From Bradyrhizobium sp. MOS002 (GTDB taxonomy: Bacteria > Pseudomonadota > Alphaproteobacteria > Rhizobiales > Xanthobacteraceae), in NCBI RefSeq assembly GCF_003020115.1, contig NZ_PYFX01000009.1, forward strand, positions 147,471 through 211,470: a stretch of 64,000 bases of DNA, written 5' to 3'. The notes under the pieces are model-generated. The model saw nothing but the letters and a program-made list of their open reading frames with translations. It did not search any database and was not told the DNA's origin. Positions 16,595-27,407 of the stretch are shown in pieces; position 1 is the stretch's first letter; every line of letters begins with the position of its first letter. The position numbers and the translations under genes were made by a program.

Positions 16595-17700
16595 GCGATC
16601 AGTCGCTCCGTCTCGGGGTCGAACAGGCAGATGCGGCGCGTGTCGAGCGCGAACGGGGCGGCGGCGCCCGGTGTGGGGCGGATGTCCGGCGTGATGCGCG
16701 CCAGCGCAGGCTCGCCGCCAAGCCGCAGCAGCACGATCGTTTCGGCCCCCGTCGGCTCGACCATCTCCACCGGCGCGTTGACGACGACGGGTGGATCGGC
16801 GGAAAATATGCGGCTGCCCTCGGCGATGCATTCCGGCCTGATCCCGACCACCACATCACGGCCGACGAAGGGGGCCGCCGCGTCGTATTGGCCAAGGCGG
16901 AGGCGGACCTCGTCCGGCCGTCCCGCGCCGATCACGACCACAGGCCCGCCGGCATCGGCCTCGAGCCGTGCCGGCATCGTGTTCATCGGCGGCGAGCCCA
17001 TGAAGCGCGCCACGAACAGATTGGCGGGATAGCGATACACGGTATCGGGGTCGGCAAATTGCTGCACCACGCCCCGATGCATCACGGCGATGCGCGTCGC
17101 CATCGTCATCGCCTCGATCTGGTCGTGGGTGACATAGACGATGGTGGCGCCGATGCGCTGGTGCAGCCGCTTGATTTCCATCCGCATCTCGACGCGCAGC
17201 TTGGCATCGAGATTGGAGAGCGGCTCGTCGAACAGGAAGAGCAGGGGATCGCGCACGAGCGCCCGGCCCATCGCCACACGCTGGCGCTGGCCGCCGGAGA
17301 GCTGCGACGGCTTGCGGCCGAGCAGCGGCTCGATCTGGAGCAGCCTGGCCACATTCGCCAGCGCCTTCTCCTGTTCCGCCTTCGGCACGTGACGGCATTC
17401 CATGCCGAAGGTGATGTTCTGGCGCACCGTCATCGACGGATAGAGCGCGTAGGACTGGAACACCATGGCGATGTCGCGATCCTTCGGCGGGACGTCGTTG
17501 ACGACACGTCCGCCGATTTCCACAGTGCCTGCGCTCGGGAGGTCGAGCCCGGCGATGATGTTGAGCAGCGTGGACTTGCCGCAGCCGGATGGGCCGACGA
17601 GCACGGTGAATTCACCGCTCTCGATGTCGAGATCGATGCCCTTCAGCACCTCCAGATTGGCGTAGCGCTTGGACAGGGAGCGAATGCTTAATGCTGCCAT
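16591..17700 (-). CDS. Sugar ABC transporter ATP-binding protein (UgpC/MalK type)
   Basis: 369 residues. Walker A GPSGCGKST at 36-44, Q-loop in MVFQSYALYP, signature LSGGQ at 134-138, Walker B ending FLFDEP, and a C-terminal TOBE-like domain (about 240-369) as in MalK/UgpC. It energises the two permeases encoded just upstream. Coupled to the SDR gene by a 4-nt overlap and 10 nt behind the permease gene. Confidence 0.95.
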   Translation of the reverse strand: MAALSIRSLSKRYANLEVLKGIDLDIESGEFTVLVGPSGCGKSTLLNIIAGLDLPSAGTVEIGGRVVNDVPPKDRDIAMVFQSYALYPSMTVRQNITFGMECRHVPKAEQEKALANVARLLQIEPLLGRKPSQLSGGQRQRVAMGRALVRDPLLFLFDEPLSNLDAKLRVEMRMEIKRLHQRIGATIVYVTHDQIEAMTMATRIAVMHRGVVQQFADPDTVYRYPANLFVARFMGSPPMNTMPARLEADAGGPVVVIGAGRPDEVRLRLGQYDAAAPFVGRDVVVGIRPECIAEGSRIFSADPPVVVNAPVEMVEPTGAETIVLLRLGGEPALARITPDIRPTPGAAAPFALDTRRICLFDPETERLIA

Positions 17701-17710
17701 GACGATCCGA

Positions 17711-18568
17711 TCATTTCACGGCCCCGGCGGTGAGGCCGCGCACGAAATACTTGCCGCCGATCAGATAGATCAGCAGGGTCGGCAGGGCGGCGATCATCAC
17801 CGCCGCGCTTTGCACGCCATGCTGCGGGATGTCGGCGACCGCGGCGGATAGCGCGATCAGCGCGGCGGTGACCGGCTGCTGCTGACCGGTCGTGAATGTC
17901 ACGCCGTAGAGAAACTCGTTCCAGATATGCGTGAACTGCCAGATCACGGTGACGACCAGAATAGGCGGCGAGAGCGGCAGGATGATGCGCCAGAAAATGC
18001 GAAAGAACCCTGCGCCATCGATGCGCGCAGCTCTAATCAAATCCTGCGGGATGGCAGTGTAGTAGTTTCGGCAGAACAAGACGGTAAAGGAGAGCCCCTG
18101 GATCGTGTGGATCACGACCAGGCCCGTGAGCGTGTTCATCAGGCCCGTATCGCGCAACACGATGGTCCAGGGAAGCAAGCGCATCTGCTGGGGAAGGAAG
18201 AGGCCAAGAGTCACGATGCCGTAGATCCAGCTATCGCCGCGAAAACGCCAGAGCGACACGGCGTACCCGGCGACAGCGCCGAGCAGGGTCGAGAAGATCG
18301 TCGCGGGGATCGTGACCAGCGCGGAGTTCAGCATGTACGGCCGGATGCCGGCGCAAGTCTCGGCGACGCAGAAACCGCTCCAGGCCGCGGCGTAGTTGCT
18401 CCATGCCCATTGTTTCGGCCAGCCGATCATCGAGGCCTGCGCGATCTCCTCGTTGGTGCGGAGCGAGTTCAGCACGACAACAACCAATGGCGCGAGCCAT
18501 GCTGCAGCGATCAGCGAGACGACGAGATAGATCAGAATCCGGCTTGGCGCGAAGTTTTTCTCACGCAT
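17711..18568 (-). CDS. Carbohydrate ABC transporter permease (CUT1, MalG-like)
   Basis: Six predicted membrane helices; the EAA loop reads AARIDGAGFFRIFWRIILPLSPP, which contacts the ATPase. ATG 18568 (MREKNFAP) gives 285 residues; an in-frame ATG at 18592 would add eight residues and overlap the upstream permease gene further. Partner of the permease at 18561-19484. Inner membrane. Confidence 0.93.
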   Translation of the reverse strand: MREKNFAPSRILIYLVVSLIAAAWLAPLVVVVLNSLRTNEEIAQASMIGWPKQWAWSNYAAAWSGFCVAETCAGIRPYMLNSALVTIPATIFSTLLGAVAGYAVSLWRFRGDSWIYGIVTLGLFLPQQMRLLPWTIVLRDTGLMNTLTGLVVIHTIQGLSFTVLFCRNYYTAIPQDLIRAARIDGAGFFRIFWRIILPLSPPILVVTVIWQFTHIWNEFLYGVTFTTGQQQPVTAALIALSAAVADIPQHGVQSAAVMIAALPTLLIYLIGGKYFVRGLTAGAVK

Positions 18569-19484
18569 GGATCGCCCGCCGCCGCTGGACATAGCGCCAC
18601 CCTGCGTAGGGCAGCAGAACCGCGAGAAGAATGAGCAACATGAGCACTGCAGCCGCCGCTCCCCGTCCGAGCAGGCTGCGCTGGAACATCAGGTCGTAGA
18701 CGACGAGTGCCGGCAGCTGGGTGGCGATGCCGGGCCCACCATTGGTGAGCGCGCGGACGAGGTCGAAGGTCGAAATCGCGAACTGCAGCTGAATGACGAT
18801 GACGGTGATGGTGATCGGCCAAAGGGTCGGCAGGATGACGCGCCGGTACATTCGGATCGGTCCGGCGCCATCGATTTGCGCGGCCTTGATCAGGTCGGCG
18901 TCGACGGAGCGGAGGCCGGCGAGGAACAGCGCCATGGCGAAACCGGAGGATTGCCAGATCGCAGCGATGACAATGGTCCAAATGGCCATGTCGCGGTCGA
19001 TCAGCCAGTCGAACCGGAAGGAGGTCCAGCCGAGGTCGCGGACCAGCTTCTGGACCCCGAGACCAGGATTGAGCAGCCAACTCCAGACCGTGCCGGTGAC
19101 GACGAATGACACCGCCAGAGGATAGAGGAAGATGGAGCGCAACAGGTTCTCGCCGCGAATGCGCTGATCGAGCAGGATCGCAAGGATGAGGCCGGTCGCC
19201 AGACTCAGCAACACGAAGGCGATGCCAAACAGCAGCAGATTGTCCAAGGCAATCTGCCAGTTCCGCGATGCTGCAACCGAAGAATAGTTGCGCAAACCGA
19301 CCCAGCCCGAGACTGGAACCAGGGTGGATGGTGTGAACGATATCCAGATCGTCCACAGCGAGAACGCAATGAGGTGCGCGGCGGACAACAGCAGCGGCAC
19401 CCAGATCGTCAGATATTCAGGCAGCCGGCGGACCACGTCAGAAACCGCCGACCGGCCCGGTCTTGTCGGGATAGCGATGGTCAA
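18561..19484 (-). CDS. Carbohydrate ABC transporter permease (CUT1, MalF-like)
   Basis: 307 residues with an N-terminal cytosolic segment, a first helix around 28-50 and five further helices; EAA loop AAQIDGAGPIRMYRRVILPTLWP. Its ATG overlaps the stop of the binding-protein gene by 4 nt and its own end overlaps the next permease start, showing a tightly coupled operon. Confidence 0.93.
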   Translation of the reverse strand: MTIAIPTRPGRSAVSDVVRRLPEYLTIWVPLLLSAAHLIAFSLWTIWISFTPSTLVPVSGWVGLRNYSSVAASRNWQIALDNLLLFGIAFVLLSLATGLILAILLDQRIRGENLLRSIFLYPLAVSFVVTGTVWSWLLNPGLGVQKLVRDLGWTSFRFDWLIDRDMAIWTIVIAAIWQSSGFAMALFLAGLRSVDADLIKAAQIDGAGPIRMYRRVILPTLWPITITVIVIQLQFAISTFDLVRALTNGGPGIATQLPALVVYDLMFQRSLLGRGAAAAVLMLLILLAVLLPYAGWRYVQRRRAIHA

Positions 19485-20767
19485 CGTGCGCCCTCGACGG
19501 CCTCGGCAAGGCGTGTGACCGCTTGCTCAGGCTTGATCGTCTTGTTCTTCACGTACTCCGTGATCACGTCGATGATCGCTGCGGTCATGCCGTTTTCCTG
19601 CGCCATGTTGTGCGCAAGACTGAGGACGGCCTGATTGCTGGCGATCGCCTCTTTCAGGGCTGCTGCGGTCCGCCGTTGACCGTCCGACCAGCCTTCGCCG
19701 GAAAGATCGACGTCGGTACGCACGGGTATCGATCCCGTGATCTGCGAATACATGGTCTGGATCGCTGGATCCATGACGAGTTGGGCCATCAGCTTCTGGC
19801 CGGCCTGCAAATCGGGCTCCTTGCGCTGCCAGAATATGAAGGCATCGGCATTCAGCAGGAAGACAGGCTTGCTATTGTCGCTCGGGCCCGGAGCGATGAT
19901 GAAGTCCTCGAACTTGAAACCGGCATTGCGCAATACGCCCTGCGCCCACCCGCCCATGATCATCATGCCCATGTCGCCGTCGACGAAGCGCTTCAGGTTG
20001 GTCGAAAAGTGCTGAGCGCCGACGTTGGGGTCCATCCAGTCGGCAATCTTGCGCACCTGCACGAAGGCCGCCTTTGTCTCGGGGCCCTCCAGAGCCTTCT
20101 TGTCGAGATTCATGAGGGCTGCGCGGTAGGCAGTGGGACTGATGCCTGCCAAAGCGGCCTCGAATTTTTGGCCGTCGTCGGGGCGGGTGCCACCGTTGGC
20201 AATGGGATAGGGGACGCCGCCTGCTTTCATCTTCTCGGCGAGGTCGTTGAAGTCAGCCCATGTGACGGGGATCTTGTCGGCCTTGGCCTTGTCCATCGCG
20301 CGCTTGGAGAGAAACAGCATGTTGGTGCTGTAGATCTGCAACGGCAGCGCAATCCACTTGCCCCGCGGCTTGTGCAATTTTGCAAGGTCCGGAGCGATGA
20401 CTTTTTCGTAGCCGGCGGCAGCGACCACGGCATCGAGATCGACGGTTGGGGCAATCTTCGACCAGGCCGCAATCTCGGGACCTTTGAGCTGCGAGCAGGC
20501 CGGTGGATCGCCGGCCATGATCTGGGCACGCAGCTTGTTCATCATCTCGGTGGTGAAGCCGGGGACGGGCGAGTGCTGCCAAACCCCGCCTTTCTCCTCG
20601 AATTTCTTGCCGAGCGCCGTGATGGCAGCCCCATCGCTACCTGCGGACCATTGCGAGATCGCAGTCAGACGCGGCTTGATCGCACCTTGCGCGCGGGCGA
20701 ATGCCGGCAGCGCGAGCGCGGCCGCAGATCCGGCGAGCAGTTGGCGCCTTGTTGTCGTGATCGGCAT
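19481..20767 (-). CDS. Sugar-binding protein of the ABC transporter (family 1)
   Basis: 428 residues. The N-terminus TTRRQLLAGSAAALALPAFARAQ carries a twin-arginine type signal peptide with an Ala-X-Ala site near residue 26. The mature part is a family 1 extracellular solute-binding protein (KLRAQIMAGDPPACSQLKG, then the GQKFEAALAGISP and MMIMGGWAQG segments). Ligand unknown. 57 nt separate it from the upstream ROK gene, without an evident promoter, so the whole set is probably read from the ROK promoter. Confidence 0.93.
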   Translation of the reverse strand: MPITTTRRQLLAGSAAALALPAFARAQGAIKPRLTAISQWSAGSDGAAITALGKKFEEKGGVWQHSPVPGFTTEMMNKLRAQIMAGDPPACSQLKGPEIAAWSKIAPTVDLDAVVAAAGYEKVIAPDLAKLHKPRGKWIALPLQIYSTNMLFLSKRAMDKAKADKIPVTWADFNDLAEKMKAGGVPYPIANGGTRPDDGQKFEAALAGISPTAYRAALMNLDKKALEGPETKAAFVQVRKIADWMDPNVGAQHFSTNLKRFVDGDMGMMIMGGWAQGVLRNAGFKFEDFIIAPGPSDNSKPVFLLNADAFIFWQRKEPDLQAGQKLMAQLVMDPAIQTMYSQITGSIPVRTDVDLSGEGWSDGQRRTAAALKEAIASNQAVLSLAHNMAQENGMTAAIIDVITEYVKNKTIKPEQAVTRLAEAVEGAR

Positions 20768-20824
20768 GGCAAGTTCCTCCCGGTGTGAACTCTTTCGCGC
20801 GAGAGCCGCGCGGCATCAGGTATC

Positions 20825-22015
20825 TCAGGCGGCCTCGGCCGATGCGGCCGGCATGCCGCCGCGGCAGGCGAGGCGGAAAGCTGCGAACGCCAGCGCCGCT
20901 CGCGGATCGTTGCCATTCGACGGCGGCACGAAAGCGAGCGCCACTTGCGCGTGCTTGCGACCGCCCAACAGGCTTGCGTCGATCCCCTCGACGAGCGCAC
21001 TGCGATCGTCGTCGGCGAGAAGCGACGGCCAGCCGCTGATCGCGACACCCTTGCATGGCTTCACGTTCAGCGTGTTGCCGATCGCAAGGCCAAGCCGGAA
21101 TAGCCGCCGGCGCAATTCCTGTCGCACGCGCGACGAGAGCGGCATCGCGGTCACCCAATCGCTGCTAGGTTCAAGCAAGTCGGCTTCCGGGACGCCAAGA
21201 AGCTCGGCCAGGGCGGGAAGCGACGTATAGGCCTCGACGCAGCCATGATGACCACAGCGACAAATTGGTCCGTCGGCTCCGAACACCATGTGGCCGAGCT
21301 CGACCGGCTGCAGGGCATCGTCCTCGGTCGGATCATCCATCCAGGTGCCCGCGACGCCCTGACCGACGAAGACGAAGAGATGCGCGCCGCTGAACGGATA
21401 ATTCTCCGTGCGGCAACGGTGAAAGATGGCGTGCGCGACCACCGAATTGGTGAACTCGACCGGCACGCCGGCAAAATTCTCGCCGAACATCTCGCTGATC
21501 CGGCCGACGTCGCAGGGAATGATCGGATTGCTTGCCGCGCCCAGCCGGCCAAGACCCGGAATTGAGACGCCGATCTGCGCGAGGGGGATGCGTCGGCGCC
21601 GCGTCCAGTCGCGCAGCAATGTCATCGCCTCGCGAAAGGCCCGGCCGACGGTCGCGACGGTCGGCGTCTTCGGCAGCGGCACATACCCAGTGTAGTGCAG
21701 TTCGCCCGACAGGCCCCCAACGCCGACGCTGAGACGCTGGGTGCTCAGCTCGAAGGCCGCAAGCGCCACCGCGCCATCGAGCGACACGAGGCCGGTCGGG
21801 CCACCGACATAAGGGGCAGGGCGCCGCACTTCCTCGATCAGGCCTTCGGCCTTCAGGTCGAACAGGATGCGCGACAGGCTCGCTTCCGATAGGCGCACGG
21901 CCTTCGCCAGCGGCGGGCGAAACGAGCCGCCCGACTGAAGCAGATGAGTCAAAATGGCAGCACGCGTCTGCCGCCGACTTCTCGGCTGCTCCGGCATTTC
22001 CATCCCTGTCGTCAT
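20825..22015 (-). CDS. ROK-family transcriptional regulator
   Basis: 396 residues. An N-terminal winged helix (SRRQTRAAILTHLLQ, then LSEASLSRILFDL) is fused to a ROK sugar-kinase-like domain with the zinc motif CRCGHHGCVEAY and VGQGVAGTW. Several kinase loop residues are lacking, as in XylR/NagC-type repressors that only sense sugars. First gene of the sugar operon; a perfect palindrome covers the base before its ATG, suggesting autorepression. The inducer is probably the transported sugar. Confidence 0.92.
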   Translation of the reverse strand: MTTGMEMPEQPRSRRQTRAAILTHLLQSGGSFRPPLAKAVRLSEASLSRILFDLKAEGLIEEVRRPAPYVGGPTGLVSLDGAVALAAFELSTQRLSVGVGGLSGELHYTGYVPLPKTPTVATVGRAFREAMTLLRDWTRRRRIPLAQIGVSIPGLGRLGAASNPIIPCDVGRISEMFGENFAGVPVEFTNSVVAHAIFHRCRTENYPFSGAHLFVFVGQGVAGTWMDDPTEDDALQPVELGHMVFGADGPICRCGHHGCVEAYTSLPALAELLGVPEADLLEPSSDWVTAMPLSSRVRQELRRRLFRLGLAIGNTLNVKPCKGVAISGWPSLLADDDRSALVEGIDASLLGGRKHAQVALAFVPPSNGNDPRAALAFAAFRLACRGGMPAASAEAA

Positions 22016-22033
22016 TCTTACTTAGAGTAAGAA
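22015..22033. promoter_or_regulatory. Probable ROK operator palindrome
   Basis: TTCTTACT (22015-22022) and AGTAAGAA (22026-22033) are exact inverted repeats around TAG. The element touches the ROK start codon (ATG at 22015-22013 on the minus strand). ROK repressors commonly bind AT-rich palindromes of this size; binding here would block the whole operon. Confidence 0.6.
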
Positions 22034-22128
22034 TTTGCGCGCGAAGCGTTTCGACGTCAAGCGCCGGCCGACGCATTGCGCCGACTTGTTGTTGTGCGCG
22101 GCAGCAAGATTGTGTCAGCGCAAAACAA

Positions 22129-22158
22129 AAGCGGCGCCATCTTGTGATGGCGCCGCTT
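22129..22158 (-). terminator. Intrinsic terminator of gltA
   Basis: AAGCGGCGCCATC (22129-22141) and GATGGCGCCGCTT (22146-22158) form a perfect 13-bp stem with a TTGT loop. On the minus strand it is followed by TTTTGTTTTG, so it is a textbook rho-independent terminator placed 22 nt after the gltA stop. Confidence 0.9.
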
Positions 22159-22180
22159 CGAAAGCCGTGATGGCTCGACC

Positions 22181-23485
<1,305 letters not shown>

Positions 23486-23631
23486 CAGAGGTCCCCGATG
23501 TATGGTGAAACGGGCCGGACCCGGAAGGCCCCTAAGCAGATTTTGGGGCAGGCCGGATGTTCCAGAAGGTACGGCTGAGATGGGTATATTATTGCTGTGT
23601 GCGCTGCAAGATGGCGCCACGCATGGTCGAC

Positions 23632-25083
23632 TTACGTCGTAGCCTGGTCCTTGGCCCGGTCCTCGGCCTGGTCCTTGAGCCGGCCCAGGCTTTCCTGGCG
23701 TCCCAGGACGTCCAGTACCTCGAATATGCCGGGCGACGTCGTCCGTCCGGTCAGCGCCGCCCGCAGCGGCTGGGCGACCGCACCGAGCTTGAGACTATTT
23801 TCCTCGGCAAAGGCGCGCAGCGCGGCTTCCGTGGCGGCACCGCTCCAAGTCTCGACTTTCTCCAGCGCGGAATGAAGCTGGCCGATCAGCTTGCGGTTCT
23901 CGGGCGTCAGCAGCGCTGCCGCCTTCGGATCAAGCTCCAGCGGCCGATCGGCGAAGATGAAATAGGCGCTGTCGATCAGCTCGATCAGCGTCTTGGCGCG
24001 CTCCTTCAGGGCCGGCATGGCTTTCAGGAGCTGCGCGCGCGTGGTGTCGTTTAACTTGGCCTTAAGCTCGTCGCGGCTGGGCACGACGTGGCCCAGCACG
24101 TCCTCGAACATCTTCACGAGTGATTGATCGTCGGCATGGCGGATGTAGTGGCCGTTGAGGTTTTCCAGCTTGGCGAAATCGAAGCGCGCCGCGGCGCGGC
24201 CGACGCTGGCGAGGTCGAACGCCGCGATCATCTCCTCGGTCGAGAAGATCTCCTGGTCGCCATGGCTCCAGCCGAGCCGGACGAGATAGTTGCGGAGCGC
24301 GGCCGGGAGGTATCCCATGGCGCGGTAGGCATCGACGCCAAGAGCGCCGTGCCTCTTGGAGAGCTTCGAACCGTCCGGGCCATGGATCAGGGGGATGTGG
24401 GACATGCTCGGCAGCGTCCAGCCCATCGCGTCGTAGATTTGCTTTTGGCGGGCCGCGTTGATCAAATGGTCGTCGCCGCGGATGACATGGGTGACACCCA
24501 TGTCGTGGTCGTCGACCACCACAGCGAGCATGTAGGTCGGGTTGCCATCGCCGCGCAGCAGGACGAGGTCGTCGAGATTCTCGTTCTGCCAGACCACGCG
24601 GCCCTGCACCTGGTCCTCGATCACGGTCTCGCCGGTCTGGGGCGCGCGGAGCCGGATCGTGGGCTTCACGTTGCTTGGGGCCGTCGCCGGATCGCGGTCG
24701 CGCCACAGGCCGTCATAGAGGCGGGTGCGCCCTTCTGCGCGCGCCTTCTCGCGCATCGCGGTGAGCTCCTCGGCGGTGGCGTAGCAGCGATAGGCCTTGC
24801 CGTCGGCGAGCAGCTGCTCGGCGACCTCGCGGTGGCGGGCGGCGCGGCTGAACTGGTAGATGACGTCGCCATCCCAGCCGAGCTCCAGCCATTTCAGGCC
24901 GTCGAGGATGGCGCCGATTGCCGCCTCCGTGGAGCGCTCCCGGTCGGTGTCCTCGATCCGGAGCAGCATCTTGCCGCCGTGCTTCTTCGCATAGAGCCAG
25001 TTGAACAGCGCCGTGCGCGCACCCCCGATATGGAGGAAGCCGGTCGGCGAGGGGGCGAAGCGGGTGACGACGGGAGAGGTCAT
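23632..25083 (-). CDS. gltX: Glutamate--tRNA ligase
   Basis: Charges tRNA-Glu. The class I signatures are HIGG at residues 18-21 (FAPSPTGFLHIGG) and KLSKRHG. The protein has the anticodon-binding C-terminal half and about 483 residues. ATG 25083 (MTSPVV) is preferred to a TTG at 25092. The C-terminal tail (LKDQAEDRAKDQATT) is charged and variable. 146 nt separate it from gltA downstream. Confidence 0.96.
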   Translation of the reverse strand: MTSPVVTRFAPSPTGFLHIGGARTALFNWLYAKKHGGKMLLRIEDTDRERSTEAAIGAILDGLKWLELGWDGDVIYQFSRAARHREVAEQLLADGKAYRCYATAEELTAMREKARAEGRTRLYDGLWRDRDPATAPSNVKPTIRLRAPQTGETVIEDQVQGRVVWQNENLDDLVLLRGDGNPTYMLAVVVDDHDMGVTHVIRGDDHLINAARQKQIYDAMGWTLPSMSHIPLIHGPDGSKLSKRHGALGVDAYRAMGYLPAALRNYLVRLGWSHGDQEIFSTEEMIAAFDLASVGRAAARFDFAKLENLNGHYIRHADDQSLVKMFEDVLGHVVPSRDELKAKLNDTTRAQLLKAMPALKERAKTLIELIDSAYFIFADRPLELDPKAAALLTPENRKLIGQLHSALEKVETWSGAATEAALRAFAEENSLKLGAVAQPLRAALTGRTTSPGIFEVLDVLGRQESLGRLKDQAEDRAKDQATT

Positions 25084-25157
25084 TCTTGGCAAGGCCTATG
25101 CATTGGAGGCGGTGGTATATAGCAGGACCGGTACATAACTAAAGCCCGGCAGCGAAC

Positions 25158-25179
25158 GGCTTAAGGCCTTGCTTAAGCC
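25158..25179. promoter_or_regulatory. Palindrome in the gltX-glnS divergent region
   Basis: GGCTTAAG (25158-25165) and CTTAAGCC (25172-25179) form an 8-bp inverted repeat with a 6-nt spacer, lying between the divergent gltX and glnS genes. It could bind a shared regulator. The TTAA spacing is 8, not the 7 expected for a CtrA site. Confidence 0.35.
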
Positions 25180-25239
25180 CTTGGCTCAGCGTCCCGAATT
25201 TGGCAGAAGGGCCGCTGATTTCCCTACAGGATTTTCGTA

Positions 25240-26916
25240 ATGACAGAACCGGTGGCGACTGAGGTTGGGCGCGATTTCATTCGTGACATCATCCAGGCCG
25301 ACCTCGATCAGGCCAAATACCAGGAGATCGTGACCCGGTTCCCGCCGGAGCCGAATGGCTATCTCCATATCGGCCACGCCAAGTCGATCGCGCTCAATTT
25401 CGGCATCGCCCAGGAGTTTCCTGGCCGCTGCCATCTGCGCTTCGACGACACCAACCCGGTCAAGGAAGAGCAGGAATATATCGATTCCATCCAGGCCGAC
25501 GTGCGCTGGCTCGGCTTCGACTGGGGCAAGAACCTGTTCTTCGCCTCGGACTATTTCGACCGCCTCTACGAATGGGCGGAGCAGCTGATCCGCGACGGAC
25601 TCGCCTATGTCGACGACCAGTCCCAGGAGGAGATTCGTCTTGCGCGCGGCACGTTGACCGAGCCCGGCAAGAACTCGCCATTCCGCGATCGCACCGTGGA
25701 TGAAAACCTCGACCTGTTCGGTCGCATGAAAGCGGGCGAATTCCCGAACGGCGCGCGCGTGCTGCGGGCCAAGATCGACATGGGCGCGGGCAACATCAAT
25801 CTGCGCGACCCCGTGCTGTACCGCATCCTGCATGCGCACCATCCGCGCACCGGGACCAAATGGAGCATCTATCCGAGCTACGACTATGCCCACGGCCAGT
25901 CGGACGCGATCGAAGGCATCACGCACTCGATCTGCACGCTGGAGTTCGAGGACCATCGGCCGCTCTATGACTGGTTCATCGAGAAGCTGCCGGTGCCGTC
26001 GAAGCCGCACCAGTACGAATTCGCGCGGCTGAACCTGACCTACACGCTGCTGTCCAAGCGCGTGCTGACCCAGCTCGTCCGCGAGGGCCATGTCGCGGGC
26101 TGGGACGATCCGCGCATGCCGACGATGGCGGGGATGCGCCGCCGCGGCGTGCCGCCGGCCGCGCTTCGCGAGTTCGTCAAGCGCATCGGCGTGGCGAAAG
26201 CCAACAGCGTCGTCGACGTCGGCATGCTCGAGTTCTGCATCCGCGAGGAGCTGAATCGGACGTCGCAGCGGCGCATGGCGGTGCTGAAGCCGCTCAAGGT
26301 CGTGATCGAGAACTATCCGGAAGGGCAGACCGAGGAGCTCGAGGCGATCAATCATCCGGACGATCCCTCCGCCGGCACCCGGAAGATCACGTTCGGCCGT
26401 GAGCTCTTTATCGAGCAGGACGACTTCATGGAGAACCCGCCGAAAAAGTTCTTCCGTCTGTCGCCGGGCAATGAAGTGCGGCTGCGCTACGCCTATTTCG
26501 TCAAGTGCACCGCCGTGATCAAGAACGATGCCGGCGAAGTGGTGGAGCTGCGCTGCACCTACGATCCCGCGACCAAGGGCGGCAACGCGCCGGATGGCCG
26601 CAAGGTCAAGGCCACCATGCACTGGCTGTCGGCGGCAACATCCGTGCCCGCGGAAATCCGCGTCTACAACCAGCTGTTTGCCAATCCGAGCCCGGACGCC
26701 TCGAACTTCGCCGCCGACCTCAATCCGCAGTCGCTGGAAATTCTCGCTGATGCCCGTGTCGAGGCATCGGTCGCGGAAAGCAATTCGACCGAGGTAATGC
26801 AGTTCGAGCGCCAGGGCTATTTCGTGCGCGACAGGGACTCGACGCCCGGCAAGCCGATATTTTCCAGGACCATCGGTCTGCGCGACACGTTCGCGAAGGA
26901 AGTGGCTAAAGGTTGA
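25240..26916 (+). CDS. glnS: Glutamine--tRNA ligase
   Basis: Charges tRNA-Gln directly. Class I motifs PEPNGYLHIGHAKSI (HIGH at 43-46) and LLSKRVLTQLV (KMSKS equivalent) are present, then two anticodon-binding beta-barrel domains (about 340-555). 558 residues, close to the E. coli enzyme. Lies divergent from gltX. Many alphaproteobacteria rely on GatCAB amidation, so GlnRS presence suggests direct charging in this lineage. Confidence 0.95.
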   Translation: MTEPVATEVGRDFIRDIIQADLDQAKYQEIVTRFPPEPNGYLHIGHAKSIALNFGIAQEFPGRCHLRFDDTNPVKEEQEYIDSIQADVRWLGFDWGKNLFFASDYFDRLYEWAEQLIRDGLAYVDDQSQEEIRLARGTLTEPGKNSPFRDRTVDENLDLFGRMKAGEFPNGARVLRAKIDMGAGNINLRDPVLYRILHAHHPRTGTKWSIYPSYDYAHGQSDAIEGITHSICTLEFEDHRPLYDWFIEKLPVPSKPHQYEFARLNLTYTLLSKRVLTQLVREGHVAGWDDPRMPTMAGMRRRGVPPAALREFVKRIGVAKANSVVDVGMLEFCIREELNRTSQRRMAVLKPLKVVIENYPEGQTEELEAINHPDDPSAGTRKITFGRELFIEQDDFMENPPKKFFRLSPGNEVRLRYAYFVKCTAVIKNDAGEVVELRCTYDPATKGGNAPDGRKVKATMHWLSAATSVPAEIRVYNQLFANPSPDASNFAADLNPQSLEILADARVEASVAESNSTEVMQFERQGYFVRDRDSTPGKPIFSRTIGLRDTFAKEVAKG

Positions 26917-26935
26917 AAAGAGCTGCGAGACCACA

Positions 26936-27322
26936 ATGAGCAACCAAGCCGACGCGATCGTTTCCGCCATCATCGCGAAATGGCGCGCCGGCTTCGCAAC
27001 GCTCGACGCCGCGGCACTCTCATCTCTGTATTCGAAGAATGCCTTCTTCTTCGGCTCCAACCCAAAGCTCTACCGGGGCAGGGACGGCGTCGCCGACTAT
27101 TTTAACGGCCTGCCGCGCTGGCGCAAACCGAGCGCGGTGTTTTCCGAGGTGAGGGCGGCGCAGGCAGGTCCTGACCTGATCAATATGGCCGCGACCATTT
27201 CGTTTGATCTCGACGGCGAACGTCCCGATTTCTCGGTCAAGATGAGCTGGGTCATCATGCGCGAGGCCGGCGACTGGAAGATCGTCAATCACCATGCTTC
27301 CTCGCAGGCGCCGCTGATCTGA
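26936..27322 (+). CDS. SnoaL-like / NTF2-fold protein
   Basis: 128 residues, 19 nt after glnS. Pattern of a small alpha-beta barrel: IVSAIIAKWRAGFATLDAAALSSLYSKNAFFFG, the YRGRDGVADYF turn, and a closing VIMREAGDWKIVNHHAS strand typical of SnoaL/DUF4440-type proteins. No catalytic residues can be assigned; function unknown. No signal peptide. Confidence 0.75.
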   Translation: MSNQADAIVSAIIAKWRAGFATLDAAALSSLYSKNAFFFGSNPKLYRGRDGVADYFNGLPRWRKPSAVFSEVRAAQAGPDLINMAATISFDLDGERPDFSVKMSWVIMREAGDWKIVNHHASSQAPLI

Positions 27323-27407
27323 CCAGCGGGGCACACGGCTTCGTCATTCTCGTGAGAGAACGAACGTGCGCCTCACGCGTTGGGGTGGGTCCAACAAGGA
27401 ACCCACC

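Noticed and set aside
25161..25176. CtrA site between gltX and glnS
   Set aside because: TTAA-N8-TTAA has the wrong spacing for the TTAA-N7-TTAA consensus.
25186..27060. 624-codon minus-strand open frame over glnS
   Set aside because: Antisense shadow of a clear glnS gene, with no recognisable domain.
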